Assembly (NCBI RefSeq): GCF_028209395.1
Contig: NZ_JAQLDQ010000004.1
Coordinates: 94,611 to 158,610 of the forward strand
From: Collinsella aerofaciens
Lineage (GTDB): Bacteria > Actinomycetota > Coriobacteriia > Coriobacteriales > Coriobacteriaceae
DNA: 64,000 nt
Direction of reading: 5' to 3'
The notes beneath the pieces were generated by a model. That model was not told the origin of the DNA and made no database searches. It saw nothing but the letters and a program-made list of their open reading frames with translations. This document shows, piece after piece, positions 35,374 through 45,528 of the stretch (its first letter is position 1; each line of letters starts with the position of its first letter). The position numbers and the translations under genes were made by a program.

Positions 35374-36302
35374 CGAACACCGCCGATTGCCTGCGGAAAC
35401 ACGTGCTCCATGACAAAGCGGCCACTCTCAATGCGGGCAAGCGCCTTGAGTCCCCCATCGAGCACCAACGCAAAAGGCGCCTTCGCGGAATCGAAATCGG
35501 CAAGCGCACGCTCAACGGGAATGCGTCGGCCGCAGAGCAGGTCGTCGGCAAGATTGCCCGGCAAGTCAACACGCGTGGCGCCCAAGGCCGCAATGGGATC
35601 CAGGGCAAAGCCAGCCGCGGACTCGGGAGAAAGCTCCTCGACCGCATGACAAGCGCCAATGGAAACAACACCGGAGGCCGTGCGGCGCAGCGCGGAAATG
35701 TGCGCGGCGCTCTCGCAGGCGCGGCCCAAATCGCGAGCGAGCGCACGGATATAGGTACCCTTGCTCACTGAGAACGCCACGGTCCACACACACGTATCAC
35801 CTTCGCCTCCCACGGCGATCAGGTCGGCGGCATAGACCTCGACGGGGCGCGGAGGTAGGTCCACCGCATTGCCCTCGCGAGCAGACTTGTAGGCGCGAAC
35901 GCCATTGACCGAGATAGCCGAAAACGCCGGCGGCACCTGCATCTGCGGACCCAGCATAGCGGCCAAGCGCTCACGGGCATAGGCAGGATCGCGGAGCTCG
36001 TTGGCAACAGCCACCGTGCGGACCGCCTCGCCCTCCGCATCATCGGTATTGGTCTCGGCGCCAAACGAAATGTCGGCGACATAGCTTTTGGTATCGAGGG
36101 TTAGCATGCCCAGCAGACGGGTGGCCTGGCCCACACCCACCACCATGACACCCGATGCCATGGGGTCGAGCGTGCCGGCATGGCCGACGCGCCGCTCATG
36201 GAGGGCGCGTCGGCATTTCGAAACCACATCGTGGGACGTGCAGCCCACCGGCTTATCGACGGCGAGCAGCATATTCAGTTGAGAAGGCGTACGACGAGCC
36301 AT
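35370..36302 (-). CDS. truB: tRNA pseudouridine-55 synthase
   Basis: The 310-residue enzyme isomerises U55 in the T loop of tRNA. The catalytic Asp is D46 in GHAGTLDPMASGV; LAVDKPVGCTSHDVV, SYVADISFG and the RNA-binding CSKGTYIR-like VSKGTYIRALARDLG are present. A truB-ribF pair downstream of rbfA is a standard order. Confidence 0.95.
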   Translation of the reverse strand: MARRTPSQLNMLLAVDKPVGCTSHDVVSKCRRALHERRVGHAGTLDPMASGVMVVGVGQATRLLGMLTLDTKSYVADISFGAETNTDDAEGEAVRTVAVANELRDPAYARERLAAMLGPQMQVPPAFSAISVNGVRAYKSAREGNAVDLPPRPVEVYAADLIAVGGEGDTCVWTVAFSVSKGTYIRALARDLGRACESAAHISALRRTASGVVSIGACHAVEELSPESAAGFALDPIAALGATRVDLPGNLADDLLCGRRIPVERALADFDSAKAPFALVLDGGLKALARIESGRFVMEHVFPQAIGGVR

Positions 36303-36317
36303 GTACCATCCAAAAAG

Positions 36318-37361
36318 TTAAAGCTCGACGGTCACCGAAGCGGGATCCTCCCCCACCAGCTCGGCCAGCATGGGAAGTGCCACGGTAAGCGTCTCGAGAA
36401 TCGTTCCGTTGTTGGAGAAACCGGCGGCAGCGGGATGTCCGCCTCCGCCAAAGGCAGCAGCGATCTCGGACACGTTGAGGTCGCCCTTGGAGCGCAGGTT
36501 GCCGCGCACCTTGGTATCGCCCTCAATGCCCTTCAGGAACAGACAGACCTCGACGCCCATCACCGAGCGCACCACGTCAACCAGACCGTCGCACTCGTCC
36601 GAGGTGACACCGCAGGCCTCAAGGTCACTCTGGTACGCGTAGCTATACGCGACGCGCCCGTGGGCCACCGTCTTAATGCGGCCCATAACGATGGACTTGA
36701 GGTGCAAAAACTCAACGCGCATGCTCTGGTAAACCTCGAGTGCCACACGCGCCGGATCGGCACCGTGGGCAACCAGACGCGAGGCTGCATGGAACGCGGC
36801 TGCATCGGCGTTTTGGTACTGAAAACGGCCGGTATCGGTAACCAAGCCACACAGCAGGCAGGTCGCAACGCCATCACGTGCGACAATGCCGCAATTGTCC
36901 AAGAAGCGGTCGATGATCATGGCGCAGGCTGCAGCTTCGACGCGCCTCAGGCTGAGCTCGGCAAACTCCTCGCGCGCCGGATGGTGATCGAAGCACACCA
37001 CATGCTTGGAGCGACGAAGCACCTCGGCGGAATTATTGAGACGCTCGACGACCGGCACGTCCACCGAGATGAACAGGTCCGGATTGTCGGTGTACGCAGA
37101 TGCCGGCGTCAGGCGATCGGAGCCTTCCATAAAGCGGTAAATGCGCGGAACTGGGTCATCATCTGCCAGCAGCAGCGCAATGTCCTTGTTGGGGAAAAAC
37201 TTCATGAGCGAAAGGCCCAGACCCAAAACGGAGCCCAAGGCATCGCCATCGGGAGAAGTGTGTCCCGAAATCGCAATGGAGGACGCACCCTCGATGAGCT
37301 CGAGGATGCGTCGCTGAATATCTGCAGACTCGCACGAGGTGAGGTCGGCGGAATTAGTCAT
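36318..37361 (-). CDS. nrnA: DHH-family nanoRNase / pAp phosphatase (NrnA-like)
   Basis: The 347-residue DHH/DHHA1 phosphoesterase has the metal-binding motifs HTSPDGD at 34-40 and DHH at 125-127. A C-terminal DHHA1 domain ends in FGGGGHPAAAGF. NrnA degrades short RNA oligomers and pAp. Its position between rbfA and truB is conserved in Gram-positives. Overlap with rbfA is eight bases. Confidence 0.93.
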   Translation of the reverse strand: MTNSADLTSCESADIQRRILELIEGASSIAISGHTSPDGDALGSVLGLGLSLMKFFPNKDIALLLADDDPVPRIYRFMEGSDRLTPASAYTDNPDLFISVDVPVVERLNNSAEVLRRSKHVVCFDHHPAREEFAELSLRRVEAAACAMIIDRFLDNCGIVARDGVATCLLCGLVTDTGRFQYQNADAAAFHAASRLVAHGADPARVALEVYQSMRVEFLHLKSIVMGRIKTVAHGRVAYSYAYQSDLEACGVTSDECDGLVDVVRSVMGVEVCLFLKGIEGDTKVRGNLRSKGDLNVSEIAAAFGGGGHPAAAGFSNNGTILETLTVALPMLAELVGEDPASVTVEL

Positions 37362-37764
37362 CTAAAGCTGCCTCCTGGGCGGCATCCGCTATCGGATAGC
37401 CGTCCTCGTCCTTTTCGATCGCAAGCGTGGCGGGAACGTTTTCCAGCGCACGCGTGATGCGCTCGGCCTCATCGGTCGAACGATCGATGCGAAAATCGAG
37501 CTCGGGCGTAACACGCCAATCGAGCGAGCGAGCCAACAGGCTGCGAATACGGCCCTTGGCGCTTGCGAGCGCCTCCATGACCTCATCGTAGCGGCTCGCA
37601 TCGCACGACACGTACACGCGCGCGAACGAACGGTCCACCGCGACCTCGACCGCGGTCAAAGTAACCAGGTCGAGACGCGGATCGGAAACCTCAAAGAGCA
37701 GGATATAACCGAGCTTCTCGCGAAGCTGCTCGCCCAGACGGCGGGTTGCCTGCGTTTGCTTCAT
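37354..37764 (-). CDS. rbfA: Ribosome-binding factor A
   Basis: The 136-residue KH-like protein assists late 30S maturation. The core shows EVSDPRLDLVTLTAVEV, DRSFARVYVSC and the conserved C-terminal LDFRIDRSTDEAERI. An acidic tail ends the protein. The ATG follows AGGGGG, eleven bases after infB. Confidence 0.94.
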   Translation of the reverse strand: MKQTQATRRLGEQLREKLGYILLFEVSDPRLDLVTLTAVEVAVDRSFARVYVSCDASRYDEVMEALASAKGRIRSLLARSLDWRVTPELDFRIDRSTDEAERITRALENVPATLAIEKDEDGYPIADAAQEAALDD

Positions 37765-37775
37765 AGCGCTACCCC

Positions 37776-40490
37776 CTACTCGGTACGGGCAACCTGGTCG
37801 ATACGGTAACCCTCGATCTGGTCGCCGGGCTTGATGTCCTGGAAGTTCTCCAGGCCAATGCCGCCCTCGGAACCGCTCTTGAGGCTCTTGGCCTCGTCCT
37901 TGTAGTGACGCATCGAGGCGATCTTGCCGTTGAAGACCACGATGCCGTCGCGCACCAGACGCACGGAATCGGTCGCGGCGATCTCGCCCTCTTCGACGCG
38001 GACACCGGCGGCGATACCGACTTTGGGCACCTTAAAGGTGTCAAGGACGGTCGCGGTACCCGTGGAGACCTCGACCTCGGTGGGCTTAAGCATGCCGATA
38101 CGGGCAGCGTCGAGTTCCTCGAGGCACTTGTAGATGACGTCGTAGCAACGGATCTCGACGCCCTCACGCTCGGCGGCGGAGCGGGCCTTACCGTCGGGAC
38201 GGACGCCAAAGCCGATGATGATGGCGTTGGAGGCGTCGGCCAGGACGACGTCGGTCTCGTTGATGGCACCAACGGCGGAGTGGATCGTGTTGATGCGAAC
38301 CTCGGACTGATCCATCTTGTCGAGCGAATCCTGAAGGGCCTCGATGGAACCCTGGACGTCGGCCTTGATGATCAGGTTGAGCTCCTTGACCTCGGCGTCG
38401 GCAATGGTCTCGAAGAGGTTCTCGAGCGTGACGTGCTTGACGCGGCTCTGCTCCTCGATACGGGCCTTGAGCGAACGCTCGTCGGCAAGGGCACGAGCCT
38501 CGCGCTCGTCCTCGAACACGCGGAACTCGTCACCGGCGTTGGGCACGGACTGCAGGCCCAGGATCTCGACGGCGTCGGAGGGACCGGCCTCGGTGACGGC
38601 GCGGCCCTTGGGGTCGAGCATGGCGCGGACGCGGCCGTAGGTGAGGCCGGCGACCAGCGTATCGCCCACGTGCAGGGTACCGCGGGTCACGAGCACGGTA
38701 GCGACCGAGCCGCGGCCCTTGTCGAGCTTGGCCTCGAGGACGTTGCCGGAGGCAAAGGTGTCCGGGTTGGCCTTGAGCTCGAGCACGTCGGCCTGAAGCA
38801 GCACGGTCTCGAGCAGATCATCGATACCAATCTTCTGCTTGGCCGAAATGTTGACGAACATGTTCTGTCCGCCCCACTCCTCGGGGATGACACCGTACTC
38901 GGTGAGCTCCTGGCGCACGCGGTCGGGGTTGGCGCCCGGCTTATCGATCTTGTTGACGGCGACGACGATGGGTACGCCGGCGGCCTTGGCGTGGTTGATC
39001 GACTCGACGGTCTGGGGCATGACGCCGTCGTCGGCAGCCACGATCAGAATGACGATATCGGTCACCTTGGCACCACGGGCACGCATGGCCGTAAAGGTGG
39101 CATGGCCCGGGGTATCGATGAAGGTGATCTTGCGGTCGTTGATCATAACCTGCGAAGCGCCGATTGCCTGGGTAATGCCGCCCGCCTCGCCGGCAGCGAC
39201 GCCGGTGTGACGGATGGCGTCGAGGAGGCTCGTCTTGCCGTGGTCGACGTGGCCCATGACGGTGACGACCGGGGCGCGCGGCTTAAGGTCGGCGGGATCG
39301 TCGTAGAACGAGAAGGTGTTCTCCTCCTCGGGGGTGATGATCTTGATCTGACGACCCAGGTCGTCGGCAACGAGCTCGACAAGGTCATCGGACATGGACT
39401 GCGTCATGGTGAGCGGCGTACCCAGTAGGAACAGGCGCTTGATGATGTCGTTGGCCGGAACGTCGAGCGCCTCGGCGAGCTCCTGGACGGTAACGCCCTG
39501 GGAGACCTTGATGGCGTCGAGCTCCTCGGGGTTCACGCCCTGGGCCAGCGCCTCCTCTATCTTGCGCTCCTCCTGAGCCTTGGCAGCCTCGCGCTCGCGC
39601 TTCTCCTTGCGCTTCTTGCGGCGACCGGTGGACTCGCGAGAGGCCTCCTCGACGGCAGCACGAGCCTCCTCGAGTACCTTCTCGCGGCTATACTCCTCGG
39701 CCTCGCGAGCCATGCGGCTATAGTGGTCCTCTTCGTTGTTGTGACCGCCCTTGCGCTTCTTGCCCTTGCCCTGCTTATCGGGGTTGGGGAAGTCCATGCC
39801 GGCAGCGACGTTGTTGCTGGCGTTGGTGCGATGGCTGTGCGGACGGCTCTCGGAGGCGTTGCGCTCGGAGTTGTTGTCAGAGGCGTTGCGATCGTTACGA
39901 CGGCCACCGCGGCGGTCGTTGTTGCCGCCACGACGGTTACCGCGCTCGGCGGCGCGCTCAGCTTTGGCCTTGTCCTCGGCGTCCTTCTTCTCCTTGAGCA
40001 CGGTCTCCTGTGCGGCGATCTGGTCGAGCAGCGAACGGAAGCGCGAACCGGAGTCGGAAGCGGGAACGGCGCGGCGCTGGGCCTCGCGAGCAGCCTCCTC
40101 CTTCTCGCGAGCAAGGCGCTCCTGCTCGGCCTTCTTCTTGGCCTCGGCCTCGGCGCGGGCAGCCTCCTCGGCAGCCTGGGCTGCGGCAAACTGGCGGCGC
40201 TCCTCCTCGCGGGCCTTCTCGGCGGCGATGCGCTCGCGCTCGGCCTCGGCAGCGCGGGCGGCCTCCTCGGCGGCAGCCGCCTGCTCCTCGGCCTGCTTGG
40301 CGGCCTCGACTTCCTGAGCGCGGGCCTCAATCACCGAGGCGAGCTGCTTGCGGACCATGGCAACGTAGGCATCCTCCAAGGTGGAGGAAGCGGACTTAGC
40401 GGGAATCTTCATATCGGCGAGATGACCCATCAGTTCCTTAGAGGTCATGCCGAACTCTTTGGCCAGGGTGGACACACGGACTTTTGCCAT
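37776..40490 (-). CDS. infB: Translation initiation factor IF-2
   Basis: The 904-residue GTPase delivers initiator tRNA. The N-terminal IF2N motif ([21 protein letters not shown]) precedes a long Ala/Glu/Arg charged helix (about residues 60-170) and an Asn/Arg-rich stretch. A second IF2N region follows, then the G domain ([24 protein letters not shown]). The C-terminal part is complete. The gene lies in the rimP-nusA-infB-rbfA core; the small ylxR gene often found between nusA and infB is absent. Confidence 0.96.
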   Translation of the reverse strand: MAKVRVSTLAKEFGMTSKELMGHLADMKIPAKSASSTLEDAYVAMVRKQLASVIEARAQEVEAAKQAEEQAAAAEEAARAAEAERERIAAEKAREEERRQFAAAQAAEEAARAEAEAKKKAEQERLAREKEEAAREAQRRAVPASDSGSRFRSLLDQIAAQETVLKEKKDAEDKAKAERAAERGNRRGGNNDRRGGRRNDRNASDNNSERNASESRPHSHRTNASNNVAAGMDFPNPDKQGKGKKRKGGHNNEEDHYSRMAREAEEYSREKVLEEARAAVEEASRESTGRRKKRKEKREREAAKAQEERKIEEALAQGVNPEELDAIKVSQGVTVQELAEALDVPANDIIKRLFLLGTPLTMTQSMSDDLVELVADDLGRQIKIITPEEENTFSFYDDPADLKPRAPVVTVMGHVDHGKTSLLDAIRHTGVAAGEAGGITQAIGASQVMINDRKITFIDTPGHATFTAMRARGAKVTDIVILIVAADDGVMPQTVESINHAKAAGVPIVVAVNKIDKPGANPDRVRQELTEYGVIPEEWGGQNMFVNISAKQKIGIDDLLETVLLQADVLELKANPDTFASGNVLEAKLDKGRGSVATVLVTRGTLHVGDTLVAGLTYGRVRAMLDPKGRAVTEAGPSDAVEILGLQSVPNAGDEFRVFEDEREARALADERSLKARIEEQSRVKHVTLENLFETIADAEVKELNLIIKADVQGSIEALQDSLDKMDQSEVRINTIHSAVGAINETDVVLADASNAIIIGFGVRPDGKARSAAEREGVEIRCYDVIYKCLEELDAARIGMLKPTEVEVSTGTATVLDTFKVPKVGIAAGVRVEEGEIAATDSVRLVRDGIVVFNGKIASMRHYKDEAKSLKSGSEGGIGLENFQDIKPGDQIEGYRIDQVARTE

Positions 40491-40581
40491 ATGACTTCAC
40501 CTACCCTTTCTGGCACCTTGGGTGCCTAGAGACTGAACGAGCGTGGGAGATGCGCCGGGACCTGCCCGGCGCGACCGCGCG

Positions 40582-41829
40582 CTAGATCAGGTCCTCCGCA
40601 TCATCGAAGGCGTCGGTGTCGTGGACACCGCAGAAACGGGAGCCGGGACGGGCCTGGTTGCGGCACTGGATGCCGTCCTCGGACACGTACTCGCAGCGAC
40701 GGACGTCCTCGTCCTCCTCGTCACCGATCAGGTCGGCGGCGGGCTCCTCGTGAACGGGAACGTTCTTGAGGATGTCGGCGGCAAGCGTCTCGGACTTGAT
40801 GTCGATGTGCCAGCCGGTCAGGCGCGCAGCGAGGCGGGCGTTCTGGCCCTCCTTGCCGATGGCGAGGGACAGCTGGTCATCGGGCACGATGACGCCGGCG
40901 TAGGCCTTCTCCTCGTCGATGAGGACGCGGGTGACCTTGGCAGGCGACAGGGCGTTGGCAACGTAGACGGCAGGATCGGCATCCCACAGGATGACGTCGA
41001 CGCGCTCGCCACGGAGCTCGCCCACGACAGCGCGAACACGGCTGCCCTTGGGGCCGACGCAGGCGCCCACGGGATCCAGACGGTCGTCGAGCGAGTGGAC
41101 GGCGACCTTGGAACGCTGGCCGGGCTCGCGGGCGATCGACTTGATCTGGACGGTGCCCTCATAGATCTCGGGCACCTCCTGCTCAAACAGACGACGCATG
41201 AGCTCAGGGTGGGTACGGGAGATGACAATCGGCGGACGGCTGTGTTCGCCACGAACCGGCTGCAGGTTGGAGTTGGGGTCGCGAACGTCGATGATCACGG
41301 CCTTGATGTGCTGGTTGTGCAGGTAGCGCTCGCCCATCGGACGCTCGTTGCGCTCGTTCTCGTAACGACGCTGATCGAAGTGCGGCAGCTCGGCCTCGAC
41401 GCCTTCGCGAATCTTGACAATCGTGAAGTCGGGCGTGGACTGCAGCACGGTACCGCTGATGAGGTCACCGATGCGGCCGGAGAACTCCTCGTAGATCTGC
41501 TCTCGGGCGGAGTTGCGCACGATGGCGTTGATCTCGGCCTTGGCGTGCTGGGCAGCGATGCGGCTCGTGTTCTTGGGGGTAACGTCGATCTCCTCGAACT
41601 CGGTGAAGTTGCCCTCCTCGTCCATGGAATCGTCGATCGGCTCCAGGCGGTAGACGTAGATCTTGCCGGTGGTGCGGTCGATGGTCACCTTGGCGCCCCA
41701 CTCAAGATGCAGGATCTCGGCATAGCTCTTGGCGAGCGACTGCTCCAGGCGGTCGATCAGGTAGAGCTGGTCGATGTGCTTCTCCTGGCAAAGCTCCATC
41801 AGGGCGGACATCATGTCGGATGCTGCCAT
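40582..41829 (-). CDS. nusA: Transcription factor NusA with C-terminal Cys/His tail
   Basis: The 415-residue elongation and termination factor has an N-terminal polymerase-binding domain, an S1 domain ([20 protein letters not shown]) and two KH domains ([30 protein letters not shown]). An unusual tail after an acidic linker carries C379, C389, C400 and H403 (RRCEY ... [10 protein letters not shown]), resembling a small zinc-binding knuckle. The start ATG follows AAGGAAAG, one base after rimP. The tail might replace a function of the absent YlxR, which is speculation. Confidence 0.94.
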   Translation of the reverse strand: MAASDMMSALMELCQEKHIDQLYLIDRLEQSLAKSYAEILHLEWGAKVTIDRTTGKIYVYRLEPIDDSMDEEGNFTEFEEIDVTPKNTSRIAAQHAKAEINAIVRNSAREQIYEEFSGRIGDLISGTVLQSTPDFTIVKIREGVEAELPHFDQRRYENERNERPMGERYLHNQHIKAVIIDVRDPNSNLQPVRGEHSRPPIVISRTHPELMRRLFEQEVPEIYEGTVQIKSIAREPGQRSKVAVHSLDDRLDPVGACVGPKGSRVRAVVGELRGERVDVILWDADPAVYVANALSPAKVTRVLIDEEKAYAGVIVPDDQLSLAIGKEGQNARLAARLTGWHIDIKSETLAADILKNVPVHEEPAADLIGDEEDEDVRRCEYVSEDGIQCRNQARPGSRFCGVHDTDAFDDAEDLI

Positions 41830-41830
41830 C

Positions 41831-42325
41831 TTACTTTCCTTCCTTCGCGGGCTTGAAGTCGTAGGTGGGCTTCAACTTGCACTTTTTAACATCAGAGAAA
41901 TCGAGGGTGACGGACTCGCCGTCCTCGAGCTCGAGGGTCACGTCGGTCTCGGTCGCAGCGGCAATCTTGCCGGCGTACTTGCGACGGCCCTCGGTGGCGG
42001 TGGAGGTGAGCTCACAGTTCTCGCCCACAAAGCGGGCAAAGTCGCACGGGCGGCGCAGCGGGCGCGCCATACCCGGGCTCGACACCTCGAGCGTATAGCT
42101 CGAAGAGATGGGATCGAGCTCCTCAATCACATCGCCGACCCACTTGGTGTTGGCCGTGACGTCATTGAGCGACAGGCTCTGGCCCTCGGCACCCTCGATA
42201 CGCACACGCACGCAGGGGGCCTTGGTGGCACCCACGAGCTCGACGTCGACGATGTCGACATCGTGCTGGGGAGCAACGGCCTCGAGCGCGTCGATGATCG
42301 CCTGCTCGGTCTTGGTCTTGACCAT
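41831..42325 (-). CDS. rimP: Ribosome maturation factor RimP
   Basis: The 164-residue protein is needed for 30S maturation. Family blocks are DVDIVDVELVGATKAPCVRV and YTLEVSSPGMARPLRRPCDF, with an SH3-like C-terminal domain. The ATG at 42325 has GGAGG seven bases upstream; ATG 42343 is inside the leader. It is the first gene of the operon ending at rpoD. Confidence 0.94.
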   Translation of the reverse strand: MVKTKTEQAIIDALEAVAPQHDVDIVDVELVGATKAPCVRVRIEGAEGQSLSLNDVTANTKWVGDVIEELDPISSSYTLEVSSPGMARPLRRPCDFARFVGENCELTSTATEGRRKYAGKIAAATETDVTLELEDGESVTLDFSDVKKCKLKPTYDFKPAKEGK

Positions 42326-42345
42326 TGCGGCACCTCCATCCATAC

Positions 42346-42378
42346 AAAAAAGAAGCGGGGCCGAAACCCCACTTCTTT
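42346..42378 (-). terminator. Intrinsic terminator inside the rimP leader (putative attenuator)
   Basis: On the minus strand AAAGAAGTGGGG - TTTCGG - CCCCGCTTCTTT is followed by TTTG. It stands between the promoter (42403-42431) and rimP, so full transcription of the operon requires readthrough. An autoregulatory role through NusA, encoded next, is possible. Confidence 0.75.
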
Positions 42379-42402
42379 CAATACAACTTCATTTGCAAGC
42401 AA

Positions 42403-42431
42403 ACTATACCAATAGCTGCGGAAACGCGCAA
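42403..42431 (-). promoter_or_regulatory. Promoter of the rimP-nusA-infB operon
   Basis: On the minus strand TTGCGC (42431-42426), a 17-base spacer and TATAGT (42408-42403) form a near-consensus sigma-A promoter. The predicted start is near 42397, about 20 bases before the leader terminator stem. Confidence 0.75.
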
Positions 42432-42519
42432 GCACAGTACGAATCTGCAGGTCAGCGTGCGCACAGGTTCTCCACAAGAATAGAACAATTGACCGCGGGC
42501 GCTTTGGGCAGGCAAAACA

Positions 42520-42554
42520 AAACGAGGGACGACCCAACCGGACCGTCCCTCGTT
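42520..42554 (-). terminator. Terminator downstream of leuS
   Basis: On the minus strand AAACGAGGGACG pairs with CGTCCCTCGTTT and is followed by TGTTTTG, 28 bases after the leuS stop. Confidence 0.85.
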
Positions 42555-42582
42555 TATTGCATGTCAGCTTTACACGCAGAGC

Positions 42583-45159
42583 TTATTTGACCACCAGGTT
42601 GACCAGCTTGCCGGGCACGCAGATGGCCTTGACGACCGTCTTGCCCTCGAGCCACTTGGCGACGGCTTCCTCAGCGGCAGCCTGCATCTCCTCGTTGGAG
42701 GCGTCGCGGGCGACGTCGATGCGGCCGCGGACCTTGCCGAGCACCTGTACGACGATCTGCACCGTGTCCTCGATGGACTCGGCCAAGTCGAACTCGGGCC
42801 AGGCGGCGGTGTAGGCATTGCCCTCGCAGCCGAGCGCCTCATGCCACAGCTCGTCGGCCCAGAACGGGCAGATGGGGGCAAGGACGCTCACGATATCCTT
42901 AGCCACGCCGTAGCACATCGCCTTGTCACGGGAAGCGCCCTCAGTAGCATTGAGGTAAGCACTCGCGGCATTGACGAGTTCCATGACGGCCGAGATGGCG
43001 GTGTTGAACTGGCCTCGGTCAAAGTCCTCGGTGCACTTGGCGATAGTGCGGTGACGCTCGCGATAGAGCTTCATCGCGGTCTCGTCGAGCGCGGACTTGT
43101 CGAAGGCCACGTTGGCGTCGCCGGACTGGACGAGCTGCCAAACGATACGCCAGGCGCGCTTAATGAAGCGGTTGGCGCCCTCAACGGCCTTGGGATCCCA
43201 GTCGAAGTCCTTCTCGGGCGGGGCGATAAACAGGATCGCCAGACGCATGGTGTCGGCGCCGTAGGGCTCGATGACCGAGCTCGGGGGCACGACGTTGCCC
43301 TTGGACTTGGACATGGTGTCGCCGTTCTCGTCCTTAACCATGCCCTGGCACAGCAGGTTGGTGAAGGGCTCGTCCACACTCAGCAGGCCCAGGTCGCGCA
43401 GCGCCTTGGTAAAGAAGCGGCTGTAGAGCAGGTGCAAAATGGCGTGCTCGATGCCGCCGATGTAGTTATCGACGGGCATCCAACGGTCGGCGGCTTCGCG
43501 GGAGAAGGGCAGCTCGGTGTTGTGCGGGTCGGTATAGCGCAGGTAATACCAGCTGGAGCAGGTAAAGGTGTCCATGGTATCGGTCTCGCGCTTGGCCGGG
43601 CGGCCGCAGACCGGGCAGGTGGTCTCGTAGAAGTCCTTGCACTCGGCAAGCGTCTCGCCGGCGCCCAGGTCCAGGTTCTCGGGCAGCGTCACCGGCAGCT
43701 GATCCTCGGGCACGGGCACAATACCGCAGTGCTCGCAGTGAATGGCCGGGATGGGGTTGCCCCAATAACGCTGGCGGCTGATGAGCCAGTCGCGCAGGCG
43801 GAACTCGACCTTGCGACGACCGCAGCCCATGGCCTCGAGGTCGGCCACGATCGCAGCCTCGCCCTCGGAGTGCTTACCGCCGCGCATGCCGGTGTACTTG
43901 CCGGACTGGACGAGCGTGCCCTCGGCAGCGTGGGCGCAATCCCAGTCGACGGTCTCGGCATGGAAGGTATCGATGGTCTCGCCGCTGGCCTCGACGGCAG
44001 CGCGATCATCGTCGTCCAAGATGATCGGCACGATCGGCAGATCATACTTGCGGGCAAACTCAAAGTCGCGCTGGTCGCCGCAGGGAACGGCCATGACGGC
44101 GCCGGTGCCGTAGTCAGCCACGACGTAGTCGGCAACCCACACGGGGACCTTTTCGCCGTTAACGGGGTTCACCACGTAGCGGCCGGTAAAGGCACCGTGC
44201 TTCTCGAGAGTGCCCTGGGCACGCTCGACGGCAGAAATGTGCTTGGAGTCCTCAACGATCTTGGTGACGGCCGCCTCGTACTCCGTGCCCTCGACGAGCT
44301 CGTGCAGACGGGCGTACTCGGGAGCCAGGACAAAGAAGGAGACGCCAAAGAGCGTGTCGGCGCGCGTGGTGAAGACGGTGATCTTGCCCTCGTCGCCCTC
44401 GATGGGCTCGCCATCGGCATCGCACAGGGTAAAGTCGACCTCGGCGCCCTCAGAGCGACCGATCCAGTTGGCCTGCATCTGCTTGACGCGCTCGGGCCAG
44501 CCGGGGAGCTTCTCCAGGTCGTCGAGCAGCTCCTGGGAGTACTCGGTGATCTTGTAGTACCACTGCACAAGGTCGCGCTTCTCGGGCTCGGTGCCGCAAC
44601 GCCAGCACTTGCCCTCGGTCACCTGCTCGTTAGCCAAAACGGTCTTGCAGGTGGGGCACCAGTTAACCGGATTCTTCTTACGATAGACCAGGCCCTTTTC
44701 CCACATCTTCTCAAAGATCCACTGGCCCCAGCGATAGTAGTCGGGGCTGCAGGTCTTAACGGTGCGATCCAGGTCGTAGGAGAAGCCCATGCGCCTCATC
44801 GTGGCGAGCGCCTGGTCCATGTTCTTATACGTCCAGGCGGCAGCCTGCGTGTTGTGCTTGATGGCAGCGTTCTCAGCGGGCAGGCCAAAGGCGTCAAAGC
44901 CGATGGGGTGCAGCACGTCAAAGCCGCGCATGCGGGCCTGACGGGCCATGGCATCGCCGATGGTGTAGTTGCGCGCGTGGCCCATGTGCAGGTCGCCCGA
45001 CGGATACGGGAACATTTCGAGCACGTACTTCTTGGGCTTGCTGGCGTCGGTGTCGACGGCAAAGAGGTTGGAGTCCTCCCAGGCCTTCATCCACCTGGAC
45101 TCGATGGCCTGCGCGTCGTAGGCAGGGATCTCGTCCTTATGATCTGTGCAATCGCACAT
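42583..45159 (-). CDS. leuS: Leucyl-tRNA synthetase
   Basis: The 858-residue class I synthetase has the HIGH-type motif in [15 protein letters not shown], a zinc region ([13 protein letters not shown] ... CWRCG) and an editing domain (about residues 225-420). A second [15 protein letters not shown] cluster precedes KMSKS-like [10 protein letters not shown]. The true start is ATG at 45159 ([10 protein letters not shown]) with AAAGGAGC upstream; the open frame to 45282 runs through the leader hairpin. No T-box is visible, only the long hairpin at 45183-45300. Confidence 0.96.
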   Translation of the reverse strand: MCDCTDHKDEIPAYDAQAIESRWMKAWEDSNLFAVDTDASKPKKYVLEMFPYPSGDLHMGHARNYTIGDAMARQARMRGFDVLHPIGFDAFGLPAENAAIKHNTQAAAWTYKNMDQALATMRRMGFSYDLDRTVKTCSPDYYRWGQWIFEKMWEKGLVYRKKNPVNWCPTCKTVLANEQVTEGKCWRCGTEPEKRDLVQWYYKITEYSQELLDDLEKLPGWPERVKQMQANWIGRSEGAEVDFTLCDADGEPIEGDEGKITVFTTRADTLFGVSFFVLAPEYARLHELVEGTEYEAAVTKIVEDSKHISAVERAQGTLEKHGAFTGRYVVNPVNGEKVPVWVADYVVADYGTGAVMAVPCGDQRDFEFARKYDLPIVPIILDDDDRAAVEASGETIDTFHAETVDWDCAHAAEGTLVQSGKYTGMRGGKHSEGEAAIVADLEAMGCGRRKVEFRLRDWLISRQRYWGNPIPAIHCEHCGIVPVPEDQLPVTLPENLDLGAGETLAECKDFYETTCPVCGRPAKRETDTMDTFTCSSWYYLRYTDPHNTELPFSREAADRWMPVDNYIGGIEHAILHLLYSRFFTKALRDLGLLSVDEPFTNLLCQGMVKDENGDTMSKSKGNVVPPSSVIEPYGADTMRLAILFIAPPEKDFDWDPKAVEGANRFIKRAWRIVWQLVQSGDANVAFDKSALDETAMKLYRERHRTIAKCTEDFDRGQFNTAISAVMELVNAASAYLNATEGASRDKAMCYGVAKDIVSVLAPICPFWADELWHEALGCEGNAYTAAWPEFDLAESIEDTVQIVVQVLGKVRGRIDVARDASNEEMQAAAEEAVAKWLEGKTVVKAICVPGKLVNLVVK

Positions 45160-45182
45160 ATCAGCTCCTTTAATCTTAGCTG

Positions 45183-45300
45183 GGGTCGGTCGGCTAGGCT
45201 TTGCTCGCTGCTGCGGACAGTCCTGCTCGCACGAAGGCCACATTAAGTGGCCTTCGGCTCGTGCGGAACTTGCAGCGAGCAAAGCCTAGCCGCCCGACCC
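45183..45300 (-). promoter_or_regulatory. 118-base hairpin in the leuS 5' leader
   Basis: The outer arms 45183-45211 and 45272-45300 pair at about 27 of 29 positions (GGGTCGGGCGGCTAGGCTTT with its complement). Inside, CGAAGGCCAC - TTAAT - GTGGCCTTCG forms a second perfect stem. An extended -10-like TGCTAGAAT lies just upstream on the minus strand. The hairpin ends about 24 bases before the leuS start, next to the ribosome site. It lacks a T-run and T-box motifs. Confidence 0.7.
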
Positions 45301-45333
45301 TAGGGTTAACTTGGATGATTCTAGCAAATACAA

Positions 45334-45370
45334 CAAGCGAGATGCCTGCGACTTGCGGGCATCTCGCTTT
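45334..45370 (-). terminator. Terminator between guaB and leuS
   Basis: A stem AAGCGAGATGCC / GGCATCTCGCTT with an 11-base loop is followed on the minus strand by GTTGTATTTG. Confidence 0.75.
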
Positions 45371-45429
45371 ATCTAAATAACGTGGCTGAGAATCAACCTT
45401 TGTCTGAAACTCGTTCTAACACGAACGGG

Positions 45430-45524
45430 TTTTCCAGGTGCCGCAGATTGCCGTGAAAGAGGAGCGACGCGTACTTTGGTACGCGAGCGACGGTTTGAAC
45501 GGCAAGGTGCGGTGCTTGGGAAAG
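45430..45524 (-). other. Nested structured region just after guaB
   Basis: Four stems nest around one another: TTTCCA with TGGGAAA, CCGCA with TGCGG, TTGCCGT with ACGGCAA (45448-45454 and 45499-45505), and an inner hairpin ACGCGTAC-TTTG-GTACGCG (about 45467-45486). It begins within ten bases of the guaB stop. No T-tract is present, so it is not a simple terminator. Confidence 0.55.
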
Positions 45525-45528
45525 CCGC

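Noticed and set aside
40491..40581. ylxR gene between nusA and infB
   Set aside because: The gap is 91 bases and contains no frame of suitable length.
42841..45246. 801-codon open frame opposite leuS
   Set aside because: Antisense shadow; leuS carries all catalytic motifs on the minus strand.
45160..45300. T-box in the leuS leader
   Set aside because: No GGGTGG-type T-box sequence, no specifier loop and no terminator; only a long hairpin is present.
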